Of a stretch of 64,000 bases of DNA, positions 18,528 to 27,252 are shown piece by piece. The position numbers were made by a program, and so were the translations under genes. This DNA is from JAXMBN01 sp046349875 (GTDB lineage: Bacteria; Planctomycetota; Planctomycetia; Pirellulales; Pirellulaceae). The stretch is taken from the NCBI GenBank assembly GCA_046349875.1, contig JAXMBN010000020.1, forward strand, positions 1 to 64,000, given 5' to 3'. Under the pieces are notes generated by a model. It did no database searches. It saw only the letters and a list, made by a program, of their open reading frames with translations, and was not told the origin of the DNA. Numbering within the stretch: the first letter of the stretch is position 1; each line of letters opens with the position of its first letter.

Positions 18528-18587
18528 ATGGTTCTCGCACCCACTACCCAATCACTGGTCGCATGGCGAAGACAATCGTTTTCATTC

Positions 18588-20342
18588 TCATTCGTTGTTC
18601 GCAGAAATTACTCCAGGATCGGCCCATTTCGGAAACAATAGATTTGATATCAGAACGGCTAGATGGCTTCGCGTGATGGAAGGAGCATCCAATTCTTCCA
18701 CCGTTTTAAGAGTATCAAGAAATGCGATCGACTGATCTTTGCCATTTCGCCTTGCAAGCTCGTCAAGGCCTCGCTTCACTTCGCCCTTGGAAACGGGTAG
18801 ATCGCCATTGAACTCACCATTGCTATCCAACTCAACAAACCCTGCTTGAATGGCCTGCTGTAACTCAATGTCATGAATTCTATTCCGTTTGAAATTCCCA
18901 GTAGTCAAGGGCGCGTTGAGGTGTACACTTCGAACACAGCCGATTGCAAATTCTCGTCGTGTGACATGATGTTTCGGCCGGAACTCGAGTCGAGAGTTGG
19001 TTGGCATGATTCCGCGGAATGCAACTGAGCAGACTGCATTTTGGGTCGCTGTTGGTAAATCTGCGATGTCGATGGGAACCTGGGTATGAGATGGCTTTAG
19101 CCCATTGGCAATGGGAGCGATTTCAAGCTGCACATTGACTACGCTGTAAAGAGAACCGTCCAGTGAATCCGCGTGGTAAGACTTGGTCAATGCAGTCTTA
19201 TCGAATTGGTAACGATAACCGTGCGAGGAATCATCGTGAAATTGTAGGACGATTCCTTCTTGAGAGGTTTGTCTATTCTCGGCCAATCCAGAAACAAGTG
19301 CATTCGCTATCGCATAACCAGATCCAATGTCCGTGATCAAAAAACTTCCGTTGAAAGCGACGTCCTCATTGAGAATCTCATGTTTGGAAGGGTGAATCTT
19401 GATAGATAAATCCGAAGGATCGAAAACGTCTCCCGAACTGAGGAGCGAAATCGTCATATTATTCAACGAGTAGCCGTTGGGGCCATCCTGGAATTGCGCA
19501 TTGCGGGGCAGCACTACAATCACACGTCCTCCAGTGACATTGCATCTGCCTTGGGTGTCGATACGAACAGCTGAATCTCTATCAATTCCAATTCCAAACT
19601 TCGAATTGTGTTCTAGAACTACGCGACTAAGTCTGCCAAGGCGGCCTCGGTATTGAAGAAAGTGCTGATCGATTATCCCTTGATCAAGGAACCCAAGTCC
19701 CTTCGTAACCAAGACACCTCGCATGCGTGAATCAGTTGTCAAGCCAAAGTCAAGCGCATCGAGCCCTTCGTCTGCCAACATACTAGGCAAACCAGATGCT
19801 GCTAACATGTGAGTTCCTTGTGCAGAGGCTCCTGCACTTGTCCCGGCAATAACTCCTCCTCTTTTATATAACCGTCGCATCGCAGCAAGTACGGGGGTAT
19901 CGCTTCCATCCTGATTGGACAAGGCCTGAACCAATCGGACTTGATCACCACCGGTCATATAAACCGCGGTCGCGCGATCGATCTTTTTAACGTTCGACGG
20001 ATCCTTTGTCGCAGCCAGAGCATTCGTGCGGAGGATCTCTAGAACCTCGACTTGGTTAGCACTTATTCCGAACTCTTCAAGCTCTTTTTGAAAATGACTA
20101 GCTGATTCGGTTGAAAGATTTGCCGTTGGAAGCAAGACGAAACGAGCATTTTCAGGACCTCCAGCTGTTTCGATCAGATCCAGGAAAACGGGCTTGTTGC
20201 TGACACCAAGGCCGCCGCCAATCATGATCAATTGCCCTCGATGATCACTCTTCTCAGCCTGTCCCAAGCAGCAGTTGTGAGTTTCGAATGAGACGATCAG
20301 GATAATGAAAAGCGAGAAAAATCGGTTAAGCATGATCAACAT
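18588..20342 (-). CDS. exported cyanophycinase-like serine peptidase (S51) with SLH-like C-terminal region
   Basis: A 584-residue protein with a signal peptide (MLNRFFSLFIILIVSFET). Residues about 30-330 match the cyanophycinase/dipeptidase E fold: GQLIMIGGGLG, FVLLPTAN, VYMTGGDQVRLVQAL, the nucleophile elbow GTSAGAS near residue 170, and IIDQHFLQYRGRLGRLSRVV. The enzyme class cleaves beta-Asp peptides or small peptides; the actual substrate is unknown and an exported form need not act on cyanophycin. From about residue 430 there are SLH-like repeats (FRGIMP, RPKHHVTRREFA; GDLPVSKGEVKRGL; PSITRSHLAVLI), which could bind the cell envelope. The start is ATG 20342 or 20333. It follows the WD40 gene by 48 bases on the same strand, a likely operon. 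Confidence 0.82.
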   Translation of the reverse strand: MLIMLNRFFSLFIILIVSFETHNCCLGQAEKSDHRGQLIMIGGGLGVSNKPVFLDLIETAGGPENARFVLLPTANLSTESASHFQKELEEFGISANQVEVLEILRTNALAATKDPSNVKKIDRATAVYMTGGDQVRLVQALSNQDGSDTPVLAAMRRLYKRGGVIAGTSAGASAQGTHMLAASGLPSMLADEGLDALDFGLTTDSRMRGVLVTKGLGFLDQGIIDQHFLQYRGRLGRLSRVVLEHNSKFGIGIDRDSAVRIDTQGRCNVTGGRVIVVLPRNAQFQDGPNGYSLNNMTISLLSSGDVFDPSDLSIKIHPSKHEILNEDVAFNGSFLITDIGSGYAIANALVSGLAENRQTSQEGIVLQFHDDSSHGYRYQFDKTALTKSYHADSLDGSLYSVVNVQLEIAPIANGLKPSHTQVPIDIADLPTATQNAVCSVAFRGIMPTNSRLEFRPKHHVTRREFAIGCVRSVHLNAPLTTGNFKRNRIHDIELQQAIQAGFVELDSNGEFNGDLPVSKGEVKRGLDELARRNGKDQSIAFLDTLKTVEELDAPSITRSHLAVLISNLLFPKWADPGVISANNE

Positions 20343-20390
20343 CTACGCGAGTAAACGATCGTGACTATCTGCCAGGGTAAAGGAGCATCG

Positions 20391-21977
20391 CTATTTGGCT
20401 CGCTCTAAAGCAAACACTTCGCGTCCAGTGCCGTCCCAAACACGCACAATCCCATCGCTACCTGCTGTCGCAATTCGATTGCCATTGGGCTGGAATGCCA
20501 CGGACGTCGCCTTGTCCCCATGTTTCAAAACAAGGCGAGGGGTACTGGGATCTAAGACAGATACGACTCGGACAATGCCGTCTTCGCCTGCGGATGCCAA
20601 CAAGTCCCCATCGTGACTGAATGCGACGCAGCGAGCGGCCTTAGAGTGCAATGGATAACTTGCAATGACATTTCCATCCGTCGCGTTCCAGGTCTTTACG
20701 GTTCCGTCAGCACTTGCTGTTGCCAACTGTTGGCCATCGAAGCTGAATGCCAGACTCAAAATGGTATCTGTTGCAGCAACAATCTTCTTGCCCATTCCCA
20801 ACCCAAGCAAATAAACGCTTCCATCAAAACGACCGCAAGCGTGCCTTTTTCCATCGGCGTTGAAAGCAACACTCCACACGGGAACCTTTTCCATGATTCC
20901 GCCAGCAAATAGTTCACCACCGCCGAAGAATGGTGCCACCAATGGGTTGATTCCATAAGAGATGGATATCGAAGTGCCGTTGGCATGCACAAGTTGTTTT
21001 CCATCGGGACTCAGCGCCACACTCCGATAACACGCTGACCCGAGACCGGGAATAAACCTCCCATTGAAACTCGCGTTTCTCTCCCCATAGCTAAGGATAT
21101 TGTCACCCGTAGACACATCCCAAGATTTGACGGTTCTGTCTGTACTTGCTGAAATTAGCCATTTGCCATCTGGCCCGAAACACAATGAAGTAATATTTCC
21201 CCCGTGCCCCTTCATTCTCGACACCAGCCTGCCATCCTCCGCATCCCAAATAAAGATCTCATTTTGCCGAGACGAAGCGAGCCGTTTTCCATCAGAGCTA
21301 TAGATAACACTCCAAATTTCGAACTCCTGATCTTTCAAACGCAAAGTCGGTAGAAAACCCTGACGATCAAACTCTGCCCCTTTCATTTGACGAAACTTTT
21401 CCTGCTGCGCTGGCAGGAGCACATCAAGGAGCATTTTATCGCGGTCTGCAAAGGTTAAGTGATCCGCTTTTCGACCACCTTTCACGGAGTCTTTTTCTTC
21501 TTTAAGCATCCGATTGTGAATTGAGCGAATTCGGAAGTATTGGTCTGGGGAAAATTCAAGGGTCTTTGCGACAAGCTCGTCGCTTAACGCTTCCAAGCCT
21601 TCGAGTTGTAAATCAATTTCGTGCAATCGATTCTGCTGATCCGATGTCAGAATATCTCCGAGCTCAAATTGAGGTTCGAGTTGAATTTGAGCGAGGATTT
21701 CCCTGCGCTTATTTTTATCTTTAATCGATCCTATTTGCGATTTTGCGGCAGACTCAATCGATTCTCTCCAAAGTGAAAGCATATAGGATTTCTCGGCGGT
21801 CAATCCTAAATCTCTTTGAACGGCCTCCTGCTCAAGAAGATGCAACGGCAAGCCAAGCCGCCAACCGAAACTGGTAGGAATCTTATAGATAATCTCCCCA
21901 TGGGCCTGACAAGCAATCGCCCAAGCAAATACAAAAACGATCATCCAACTGACCGATGCGTGCCGCACCAAGTACAT
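20391..21977 (-). CDS. exported WD40-repeat beta-propeller protein
   Basis: A 528-residue protein with a signal peptide (residues 1-27, ending ACQAHGE). Residues 30-210 are a helical region that includes WRLGLPLHLLEQ and QRDLGLT, the module also present in the 17829 gene. Residues about 215-528 hold about six WD40 repeats with the usual strands: SSDGKRLASSRQNEIFIWDAEDG, FGPDGKWLISASTDRTVKSWD, LSPDGKQLVHAN, FNADGKRHACGRFDGSVY, FSFDGQQLATASADGTVKTW, FSHDGDLLASAGEDG and FQPNGNRIATAGSDGIVRVWD. Such propellers are protein-binding platforms. It leads the operon with the cyanophycinase-like peptidase. A TACAAT hexamer lies upstream on this strand. Confidence 0.88.
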   Translation of the reverse strand: MYLVRHASVSWMIVFVFAWAIACQAHGEIIYKIPTSFGWRLGLPLHLLEQEAVQRDLGLTAEKSYMLSLWRESIESAAKSQIGSIKDKNKRREILAQIQLEPQFELGDILTSDQQNRLHEIDLQLEGLEALSDELVAKTLEFSPDQYFRIRSIHNRMLKEEKDSVKGGRKADHLTFADRDKMLLDVLLPAQQEKFRQMKGAEFDRQGFLPTLRLKDQEFEIWSVIYSSDGKRLASSRQNEIFIWDAEDGRLVSRMKGHGGNITSLCFGPDGKWLISASTDRTVKSWDVSTGDNILSYGERNASFNGRFIPGLGSACYRSVALSPDGKQLVHANGTSISISYGINPLVAPFFGGGELFAGGIMEKVPVWSVAFNADGKRHACGRFDGSVYLLGLGMGKKIVAATDTILSLAFSFDGQQLATASADGTVKTWNATDGNVIASYPLHSKAARCVAFSHDGDLLASAGEDGIVRVVSVLDPSTPRLVLKHGDKATSVAFQPNGNRIATAGSDGIVRVWDGTGREVFALERAK

Positions 21978-22760
21978 TTTCGGACCTCCAACGAGATGCT
22001 CTGCAAGGTGTAATGTGCGTAGCCTTTTGAATCATCGCCCATCAAAAGCGTTCAACCGTCGATTGCAATCGCGGCCTAGGCCATGAAACCAACCAAAATA
22101 CACTCAGCCAAATGAGCGGAAGAACAACGGTAACCTCGGTTTGAATGGGGGAATTGCGTAAGCGAGGATTGTAGCCGAATTTCAAGTCTCGATAAATCAA
22201 TATCTGTGCGATTCCATGAACAGTTGCAATGTGCAATGGCCGACTTCTAGGTTACGAGCGACTGCGAATCCAGGACCTTCATCGGCTCATAAAAGACCTT
22301 CGAGCCCTAGGTACTGAAATAGGCGAATTCAAAGATGGGCCATCCAACATGCGGAACAAGCAAGTCGCCGATTGCAGGGACCATTGCTGCAAGTCAAATG
22401 CCATGCAATGAAGGCAATTATTCGCCAGCATCTGCGATGGTATCTACTTGCCCAATCAAGCTGTGGATGGCATTTGGCTCAAGATTGCTGAACCTAATTT
22501 CTATGCCACTCGATCAAACGATCGCTAGCGAGCGATCAGCAAGAAAACGCTGGAATTCATCCCTATACAGCCCGATGGTCGGGGCAAAATGGCTGTAAAT
22601 CAGCGAAAATCTCTCGGATGCCACAAAAAATTCACTTGGGTGTAAGAATCCGTGTACGACCGGTGTCTATAGAAGCATGTCGCAGGCTTAAGACGTGAAA
22701 CATCCTTTAACTTGTTGAACAGCAATTCGTTGCAATGGACTTTGTGGAAATGAGATCTTC
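21978..22760. other. 783-base region without a supported gene
   Basis: Open frames here are short and unsupported, including a 64-codon minus-strand frame at 22042-22236 with a hydrophobic segment (LPLIWLSVFWLVSW) that has only a TTG start. On the minus strand a TACAAT hexamer (22168-22173, context GGCTACAATCC) could be a -10 for the WD40 operon. No tRNA, rRNA or repeat is evident. It probably contains the divergent promoters of the WD40 operon and the sigma operon, and may hold remnants of degraded genes. Confidence 0.5.
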
Positions 22761-23414
22761 ATGAATTGCGATTGCACTTCTCATTCCACTCGCTCTGCCA
22801 TGATTGGGGATCATTCTACCCCAACCGTATCGGGCGAGGGATCCGAAGGAGTGCAAGACTTCTGCGAAGATCAACATTTGATGGCTCGCATTGCCCTCGA
22901 TGAACCGGGGGCTCTTCAATCGCTGATGGATCTGCATGGCGATTCGATTCGACAAGCGATTGGTCATCTAACCGCATGGTCCACCGATACCGACGATCTC
23001 TTCCAAGAGACGATGGTCCGGGTTTGGCGAAACGCTAAGTCGTATCGTGGTGAATCGCCGCTTCGTCCTTGGATGATTCGCATTGCGGCTCGCGTGTGCC
23101 ACAACCATGCGCGAACGGGTCAGCGATGGTTAAAGATGCTCAGACGATTCTGGGATGCGCATCAAGGGAAAACATCCATCGATGCGGCAAACCGAGATGA
23201 TCGCTGGGAGCAACTGCAATCAGCGATGCACCAACTTGCATACTCTGATCGCGAAATACTTGTTCTCTATCATTTGGAGCAATGGTCCACTGAAATGCTG
23301 ATGCATCACTTTCAGATCACTTCCGATGCCGTATACGTTCGCAACCATCGCGCGCGTCAACGACTGCGAGCATTGCTACCTTCCCAAGGAGGTCATACTG
23401 ATGATCGAACTTAG
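22761..23414 (+). CDS. ECF sigma-70 family sigma factor
   Basis: A 217-residue protein. Region 2 lies near residues 45-110 (LQSLMDLHGDSIRQAI, TDTDDLFQETMVRVWRNA, SPLRPWMIRIAARVCHNHAR). Region 4 lies near 150-205 (MHQLAYSDREILVLYHLEQWSTEMLMHHFQ, DAVYVRNHRARQRLR). The N-terminal 40 residues are an extension without clear homology, so translation could instead begin at ATG 22800. The gene ends with a 14-base overlap into its partner, exactly as in the pair at 1619/2145. It heads a run of plus-strand genes up to 28692, several of which are exported, and is the best candidate to control them. Confidence 0.9.
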   Translation: MNCDCTSHSTRSAMIGDHSTPTVSGEGSEGVQDFCEDQHLMARIALDEPGALQSLMDLHGDSIRQAIGHLTAWSTDTDDLFQETMVRVWRNAKSYRGESPLRPWMIRIAARVCHNHARTGQRWLKMLRRFWDAHQGKTSIDAANRDDRWEQLQSAMHQLAYSDREILVLYHLEQWSTEMLMHHFQITSDAVYVRNHRARQRLRALLPSQGGHTDDRT

Positions 23415-23940
23415 GCCCAATGACGCCGATCACTTCCATAACGAACAGGATGCGTCCAACGAACTTGCCTACTGGGCAAAACATGTCCCGCATCTTCCAT
23501 CGGAGATTACCGAAAAGGATCTTCGCATCCTTCGGCGGAAGCAAGTTCAACGACGAATGCTCATCGCGCCCATTGCCATCCTCGCAACTAGCCTATGTTG
23601 GGCTGCATGGCATGGCCTCCCATCGCGATCCCTACCAGACAATCGGACCTTGGTGCAGAAAAACGATCTTGATCCAACGGATGACAAAGGTGTTCCTTTA
23701 CAAGCCGATCAACCGATCGAATCGATTCAAGCATGGATGGCCGAGGCACAAACCAAGCTTGATACCATCTCCTTGATGACCCAAGAAACGGAGATGCAAA
23801 TCCTGATCCAACGATGCGATACTTTGCTGCATCAATCGAAAGACGGGATCCGAAAAACACAACGCCAAATGGCTGTCGATACACTAGCCCACCATTCCTT
23901 GAATAGCTTGACGGATCCGCAAAACGCTATCGGACTATAG
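23401..23940 (+). CDS. single-pass membrane protein, probable anti-sigma-like partner
   Basis: A 179-residue protein. The charged N-terminal region (residues 1-55) contains HVPHLPSEITEKDLRILRRKQVQRR, then one membrane helix at about 56-75 (MLIAPIAILATSLCWAAW) and an external helical region of about 100 residues. ATG 23401 is preceded by AAGGAGG at 23386-23392 and overlaps the sigma gene by 14 bases. Position and topology suggest it holds or releases the upstream sigma factor; no ZAS motif is seen. I found no named family. Confidence 0.72.
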   Translation: MIELRPNDADHFHNEQDASNELAYWAKHVPHLPSEITEKDLRILRRKQVQRRMLIAPIAILATSLCWAAWHGLPSRSLPDNRTLVQKNDLDPTDDKGVPLQADQPIESIQAWMAEAQTKLDTISLMTQETEMQILIQRCDTLLHQSKDGIRKTQRQMAVDTLAHHSLNSLTDPQNAIGL

Positions 23941-23979
23941 ATACTACCAACGTACGCTCATTTCACCCGGAGATCACTC

Positions 23980-25017
23980 ATGCGTCATTCTTTTATCTGT
24001 TGGATGACTTCGCTATGCCTAGCTACCACATGGTTAGGCACCGCGTTTGAATCGCGGCTTGCTTACGGGCAAGGAAACTCGATCGCGTCAGAGCCTTTGA
24101 TTCCAGAGGAGTATTCCTATGGATGGCTGGTTCGGCAATTTGCCATGATCGATTCAAAGAATGCAGATCTAAAGATTTTCAGAGAAGCCAAACCCGATGC
24201 GTTGAACTCGATCGCTACTTTGCATCAACGCGTTCTCGCCAAACAACAAGAGCATCTTCAAAAGAATCTTGAACACCTCGTTGCGACGAGAGATGACATG
24301 ACGAAGAGAATTCGTCAGATCCAAGACGAGTACGCAAAGGCATTGGAAGCGGGAGAAGCTAAGTCCGAATTGCCTATGATCAACGAAGAAACGACATCGG
24401 AGTTGTTGCGACAAGCAGCAATGGAGTTTCAGCATTTGCAATGGGAACTGGCCAGCGAAGAAGCCAGTGTTCAGGAGGAGAGCCAAGAGCGTTCGTTGCG
24501 AATCGCAAAGGTTCAGATGGAAAGTCGGGCCGCTCAACTCGAATCCGCCCGAAAGCAATTGGAAGAACTTTCCACGCAACTGAATCGTATGAAGCAACTT
24601 TACGATCAAGGCTCAACCGCAGTTACAGAACTTTCCAACTTTCGTATGCGTTTTGAGGCCGAGAAGTCTCGACTTGCATCTGCGGAAGCGGAATACACCG
24701 TAGCGAAAGAACAATTAGCCGCCTTGGCAGACTCGCGTTCTAGTAAAGAAGCTACGCAGGTGCTTCAGCTTCGGGCAAAACAAAAAGTTCTGACAAAGCA
24801 GATTGAAAACCTCAAGCATCAACGGTCGCTGTTTCGAAGTTTGGAGCAGTTACAGCATGAAAAGGAACAAATGCAGCAATTGCTTGGAGAGCTTCGCCAA
24901 CGGGTAAGCGATTCCGAAATAAGGCTGCGCGAGGTCAACGCCATGCTGGAGTTTGCTCGATCGGCCGTACCTGAAAAATCCTCTGCCGGCCCTTCCGAAA
25001 AGTCGTCAGAGAAATGA
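23980..25017 (+). CDS. exported coiled-coil protein
   Basis: A 345-residue protein with a signal peptide (WMTSLCLATTWLGTAFESRLAYGQ). Residues about 70-330 are one long alpha-helical coiled coil, rich in Gln, Glu, Lys and Leu, with segments QEHLQKNLEHL, QLESARKQLEELSTQLNRM, ASAEAEYTVAKEQLAAL and QLLGELRQRVSDSE. The hairpin-like turn LYDQGSTAVTELSNFR near residue 210 resembles the tip region of HlyD/MFP or TolC-type alpha-hairpins, although no lipoyl domain is present. A ribosome site GGAG precedes ATG 23980. It is part of the sigma-led gene run. Function unknown; structural or scaffold roles are plausible. Confidence 0.78.
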   Translation: MRHSFICWMTSLCLATTWLGTAFESRLAYGQGNSIASEPLIPEEYSYGWLVRQFAMIDSKNADLKIFREAKPDALNSIATLHQRVLAKQQEHLQKNLEHLVATRDDMTKRIRQIQDEYAKALEAGEAKSELPMINEETTSELLRQAAMEFQHLQWELASEEASVQEESQERSLRIAKVQMESRAAQLESARKQLEELSTQLNRMKQLYDQGSTAVTELSNFRMRFEAEKSRLASAEAEYTVAKEQLAALADSRSSKEATQVLQLRAKQKVLTKQIENLKHQRSLFRSLEQLQHEKEQMQQLLGELRQRVSDSEIRLREVNAMLEFARSAVPEKSSAGPSEKSSEK

Positions 25018-25053
25018 GAGCACCTCGCCAAGCTTGCATTCAATGGGCTGAAA

Positions 25054-25074
25054 TTTGATCGTTTATCGATCAAA
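25054..25074. terminator. AT-rich hairpin after the coiled-coil gene
   Basis: A perfect 8-base stem (TTTGATCG with CGATCAAA) around a 5-base loop, 37 bases after the stop. It lacks a T tract, so termination is uncertain; it could also be an operator-like palindrome. Confidence 0.35.
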
Positions 25075-25142
25075 AACGGGGAAGTCGTTAGCTCTCCGAG
25101 CCCCCTCCTTTAGGAAAGTGTGGGATTTCACTTTAAACCGCG

Positions 25143-25679
25143 TTGACTCTGGATAGGACACCACTATTCTTAAGAACGTGGTTTATTGTCGCGACAGACC
25201 GTAGGAACGTTGAATTGTCAGCCGCTAACACCAAATCGATCCTAAGCCTCCTCCCAGGCTGGTCCCAATGGGCTCAGCGATGGGTGGTTGCCATGTTATG
25301 GATTGTGGGACTCGGCCTCGGGCAAAACGTTCATGCGAGCTGCGGTAACTGGTTAGACGGGCGTTTTCATCCTCAACCGCATCCGGTTTGGGGTGTGTCG
25401 GATCAGGCTTTTGGACCATCCGATATTCTTCGTAAGCCTGCAGCCACACCGCAGCGGCCATGCAATGGGCCGAGTTGCCAAAGCCCAACAGGCCCTCTCC
25501 AGGACCTCACAGTAACCCCGAACTCCGTGACGTCGACTCGCTCATTCCCTGTTGCTCATACTGGAACGATGGCCGTTGCTTGGTCTTCTGAGTTCCGCGG
25601 CAAGGTTTCTGAGTCTCGGTTTGAAACGCTTGATGGTTTTCGAATGATCTTGGTGCCCCCTCCAAGGGCCTCTTTCTAA
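25143..25679 (+). CDS. exported small protein with C-x-GP-x-C motif, function unknown
   Basis: The reading frame gives 178 codons from TTG 25143, but the start is uncertain. A signal-peptide core (VVAMLWIVGLGLGQNVHASC) lies near codons 48-67, so the true start is probably within the first 40 codons, or at ATG 25293 if very short. The mature part begins CGNWLDGRFHPQPHPVWG and contains CNGPSC, a pattern I associate with a family of small planctomycete exported proteins. No catalytic motif is visible. It sits between the coiled-coil gene and the DUF1559 gene on the same strand. Confidence 0.55.
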   Translation: MTLDRTPLFLRTWFIVATDRRNVELSAANTKSILSLLPGWSQWAQRWVVAMLWIVGLGLGQNVHASCGNWLDGRFHPQPHPVWGVSDQAFGPSDILRKPAATPQRPCNGPSCQSPTGPLQDLTVTPNSVTSTRSFPVAHTGTMAVAWSSEFRGKVSESRFETLDGFRMILVPPPRASF

Positions 25680-25845
25680 TTGCGGTTTTCGTTGGTGTCG
25701 TAGAGTGATGCGCATCGCATTACGTCCACGAAGAAACACCAGCGTTTGCCCTCTTACTGATCTTCAACGTGGTGAAGTGCGTTTTTTTCTGCGCGCTCCC
25801 AACATTCGAATTCTAAAGTGTTTGCTTACTATTCAGAGACTTCTC

Positions 25846-26826
25846 ATGAAACGTCAATCGATGAATCGTCCAGCCTTCACGCTGGTTGAACTGCTCGTTG
25901 TTATCGCCATTATCGGAATCCTCGTCGGACTTTTACTACCAGCCGTTCAACAAGCTCGTGAAGCAGCTCGCCGCATGCAGTGCAGCAATCATCTCAAGCA
26001 AATCGGTCTTGCGATGCATAACTATGAATCCGCTTACAAGCGGTTTCCTTCTGGAAACATGGTCGGTGGAAGTTTTTCTGTCGGCCTTTCCGTCCACGCT
26101 CGGCTTCTTCCGTTCATGGAACAAGCGGCGGTGTATCAGATGGTGGACTTCAACTACGCGTACAACCACGTCAACAACGACGCCGCGCGGATGCAGAAGA
26201 TCCCCACCTTCCTTTGCCCTTCCGATACCTTTGATAAGTTGCCATCTACCTTAGGTGGATACAACAGCTATTACGCGAACTCGGGAACCAATATCCTCGC
26301 AGGTTCACCCGCAACGTTGTCGAGCGACCCGAACTATGGAATGCCTGAATGCAATGGCGTCTTCTATCGAGACAGCCGCGTTCGCCCTGGCGATATCACG
26401 GATGGTCTTTCCAACACGATCGCCTTTAGTGAAAAGATCGCGGGAGATGGGAACAATGGAATCGCGACAGCGATCTCGGATACGTTCCGACCTGGAACCT
26501 TCCCAACCACTGCGGATCAAGCGATGCAGGACTGCATGGCGGTCAACGTGACGGACTTGTCCAAGCAAGGCGTGTCGATTGTAGGATCTCCTTGGATACA
26601 AGCGTATCACTCCACGACGCTGTACTACCACGTGCTTCCTCCCAATACGCGTTCGTGCATGTTCCCTCCTGGACGTATCGCTACGACTGCAGGCAGCCGT
26701 CATACCGGAGGCGTCACCGCATTGGGATGTGATGGTGCGGTCAAGTTCGTGACGAGCAGTCTGGACTTGGCTATTTGGCGCGCGATCGGAACACGAAACG
26801 AAGGTGAAGTCGTAACCGACTACTAA
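25846..26826 (+). CDS. DUF1559 prepilin-like protein
   Basis: A 326-residue member of the large planctomycete DUF1559 family. It starts with a type IV prepilin-like signal: a short basic leader, then FTLVELLVVIAIIGILVG as the hydrophobic helix, followed by QQAREAARRMQCSNHLKQIG. The body holds the typical GLSNTIAFSEK segment. The C-terminus has the H-x9-DG signature (HTGGVTALGCDG) and a final IWRAIGTRNEGEVV. Such proteins are thought to be processed by a prepilin peptidase and assembled at the cell surface; the role is unknown. ATG 25846 is chosen because it gives a normal short leader. The downstream lipoprotein begins 15 bases after the stop, the usual DUF1559-lipoprotein arrangement. Confidence 0.95.
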   Translation: MKRQSMNRPAFTLVELLVVIAIIGILVGLLLPAVQQAREAARRMQCSNHLKQIGLAMHNYESAYKRFPSGNMVGGSFSVGLSVHARLLPFMEQAAVYQMVDFNYAYNHVNNDAARMQKIPTFLCPSDTFDKLPSTLGGYNSYYANSGTNILAGSPATLSSDPNYGMPECNGVFYRDSRVRPGDITDGLSNTIAFSEKIAGDGNNGIATAISDTFRPGTFPTTADQAMQDCMAVNVTDLSKQGVSIVGSPWIQAYHSTTLYYHVLPPNTRSCMFPPGRIATTAGSRHTGGVTALGCDGAVKFVTSSLDLAIWRAIGTRNEGEVVTDY

Positions 26827-26841
26827 CCTCGGAGTCTTTTG

Positions 26842-27213
26842 ATGTTCCTTAGATCCACTCGTTTGTTTGCAGCGAGTGTGGGAATGTTGTTTTTGGTAAC
26901 AGGCTGCTCTGCGCCTGTTGCCAAGTCCGATCCCAACCTCGCAAAAACGATTCTCGTCCAAGCACTCGATGCATGGAAAGATGGAAAGACCGTTCAGGAT
27001 ATGCAATCGCTGAAGCCTCCCATCTATGTTTCGGATGACCTTTGGTCGAAGAATCTTAAGTTAGCGGAATACAAATTACTCAAGGAAGGCGACTTCCATG
27101 AGACCAGCGTTCGCTTTTCAGTGCAACTGAAGATCGGCAGCGAACCGAAGGCGCGAACGGTTCAATATTGGGTCTCGACCAACCCTGCCTATAGCGTTAG
27201 CCTCGGCGAGTAA
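26842..27213 (+). CDS. small lipoprotein downstream of DUF1559 protein
   Basis: A 123-residue protein with a lipoprotein signal (MFLRSTRLFAASVGMLFLVTGC, lipobox LVTGC). The mature domain of about 100 residues contains DAWKDGKTVQDMQ, DLWSKNLKLAEYKLL and a beta-rich end (ARTVQYWVSTNPAYSVSL). This type commonly accompanies DUF1559 genes in planctomycetes. The GGAG site lies just before the ATG. It should be membrane-anchored outside the cytoplasm. No enzyme motif is seen. Confidence 0.85.
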   Translation: MFLRSTRLFAASVGMLFLVTGCSAPVAKSDPNLAKTILVQALDAWKDGKTVQDMQSLKPPIYVSDDLWSKNLKLAEYKLLKEGDFHETSVRFSVQLKIGSEPKARTVQYWVSTNPAYSVSLGE

Positions 27214-27252
27214 CTTGCCGCCCCAACCCATCTATCAATCGTGAGATCGATC

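Noticed and set aside
22042..22236. 64-codon minus-strand frame with a hydrophobic segment
   Set aside because: Only a TTG start, no ribosome site and no recognised family; kept as unassigned region.
22229..22411. 60-codon plus-strand frame in the 783-base gap
   Set aside because: Short, no domain and weak start; not enough to call a gene.
26305..27006. 233-codon open frame antisense to the DUF1559 and lipoprotein genes
   Set aside because: Arg/His-rich shadow of two well-supported genes.
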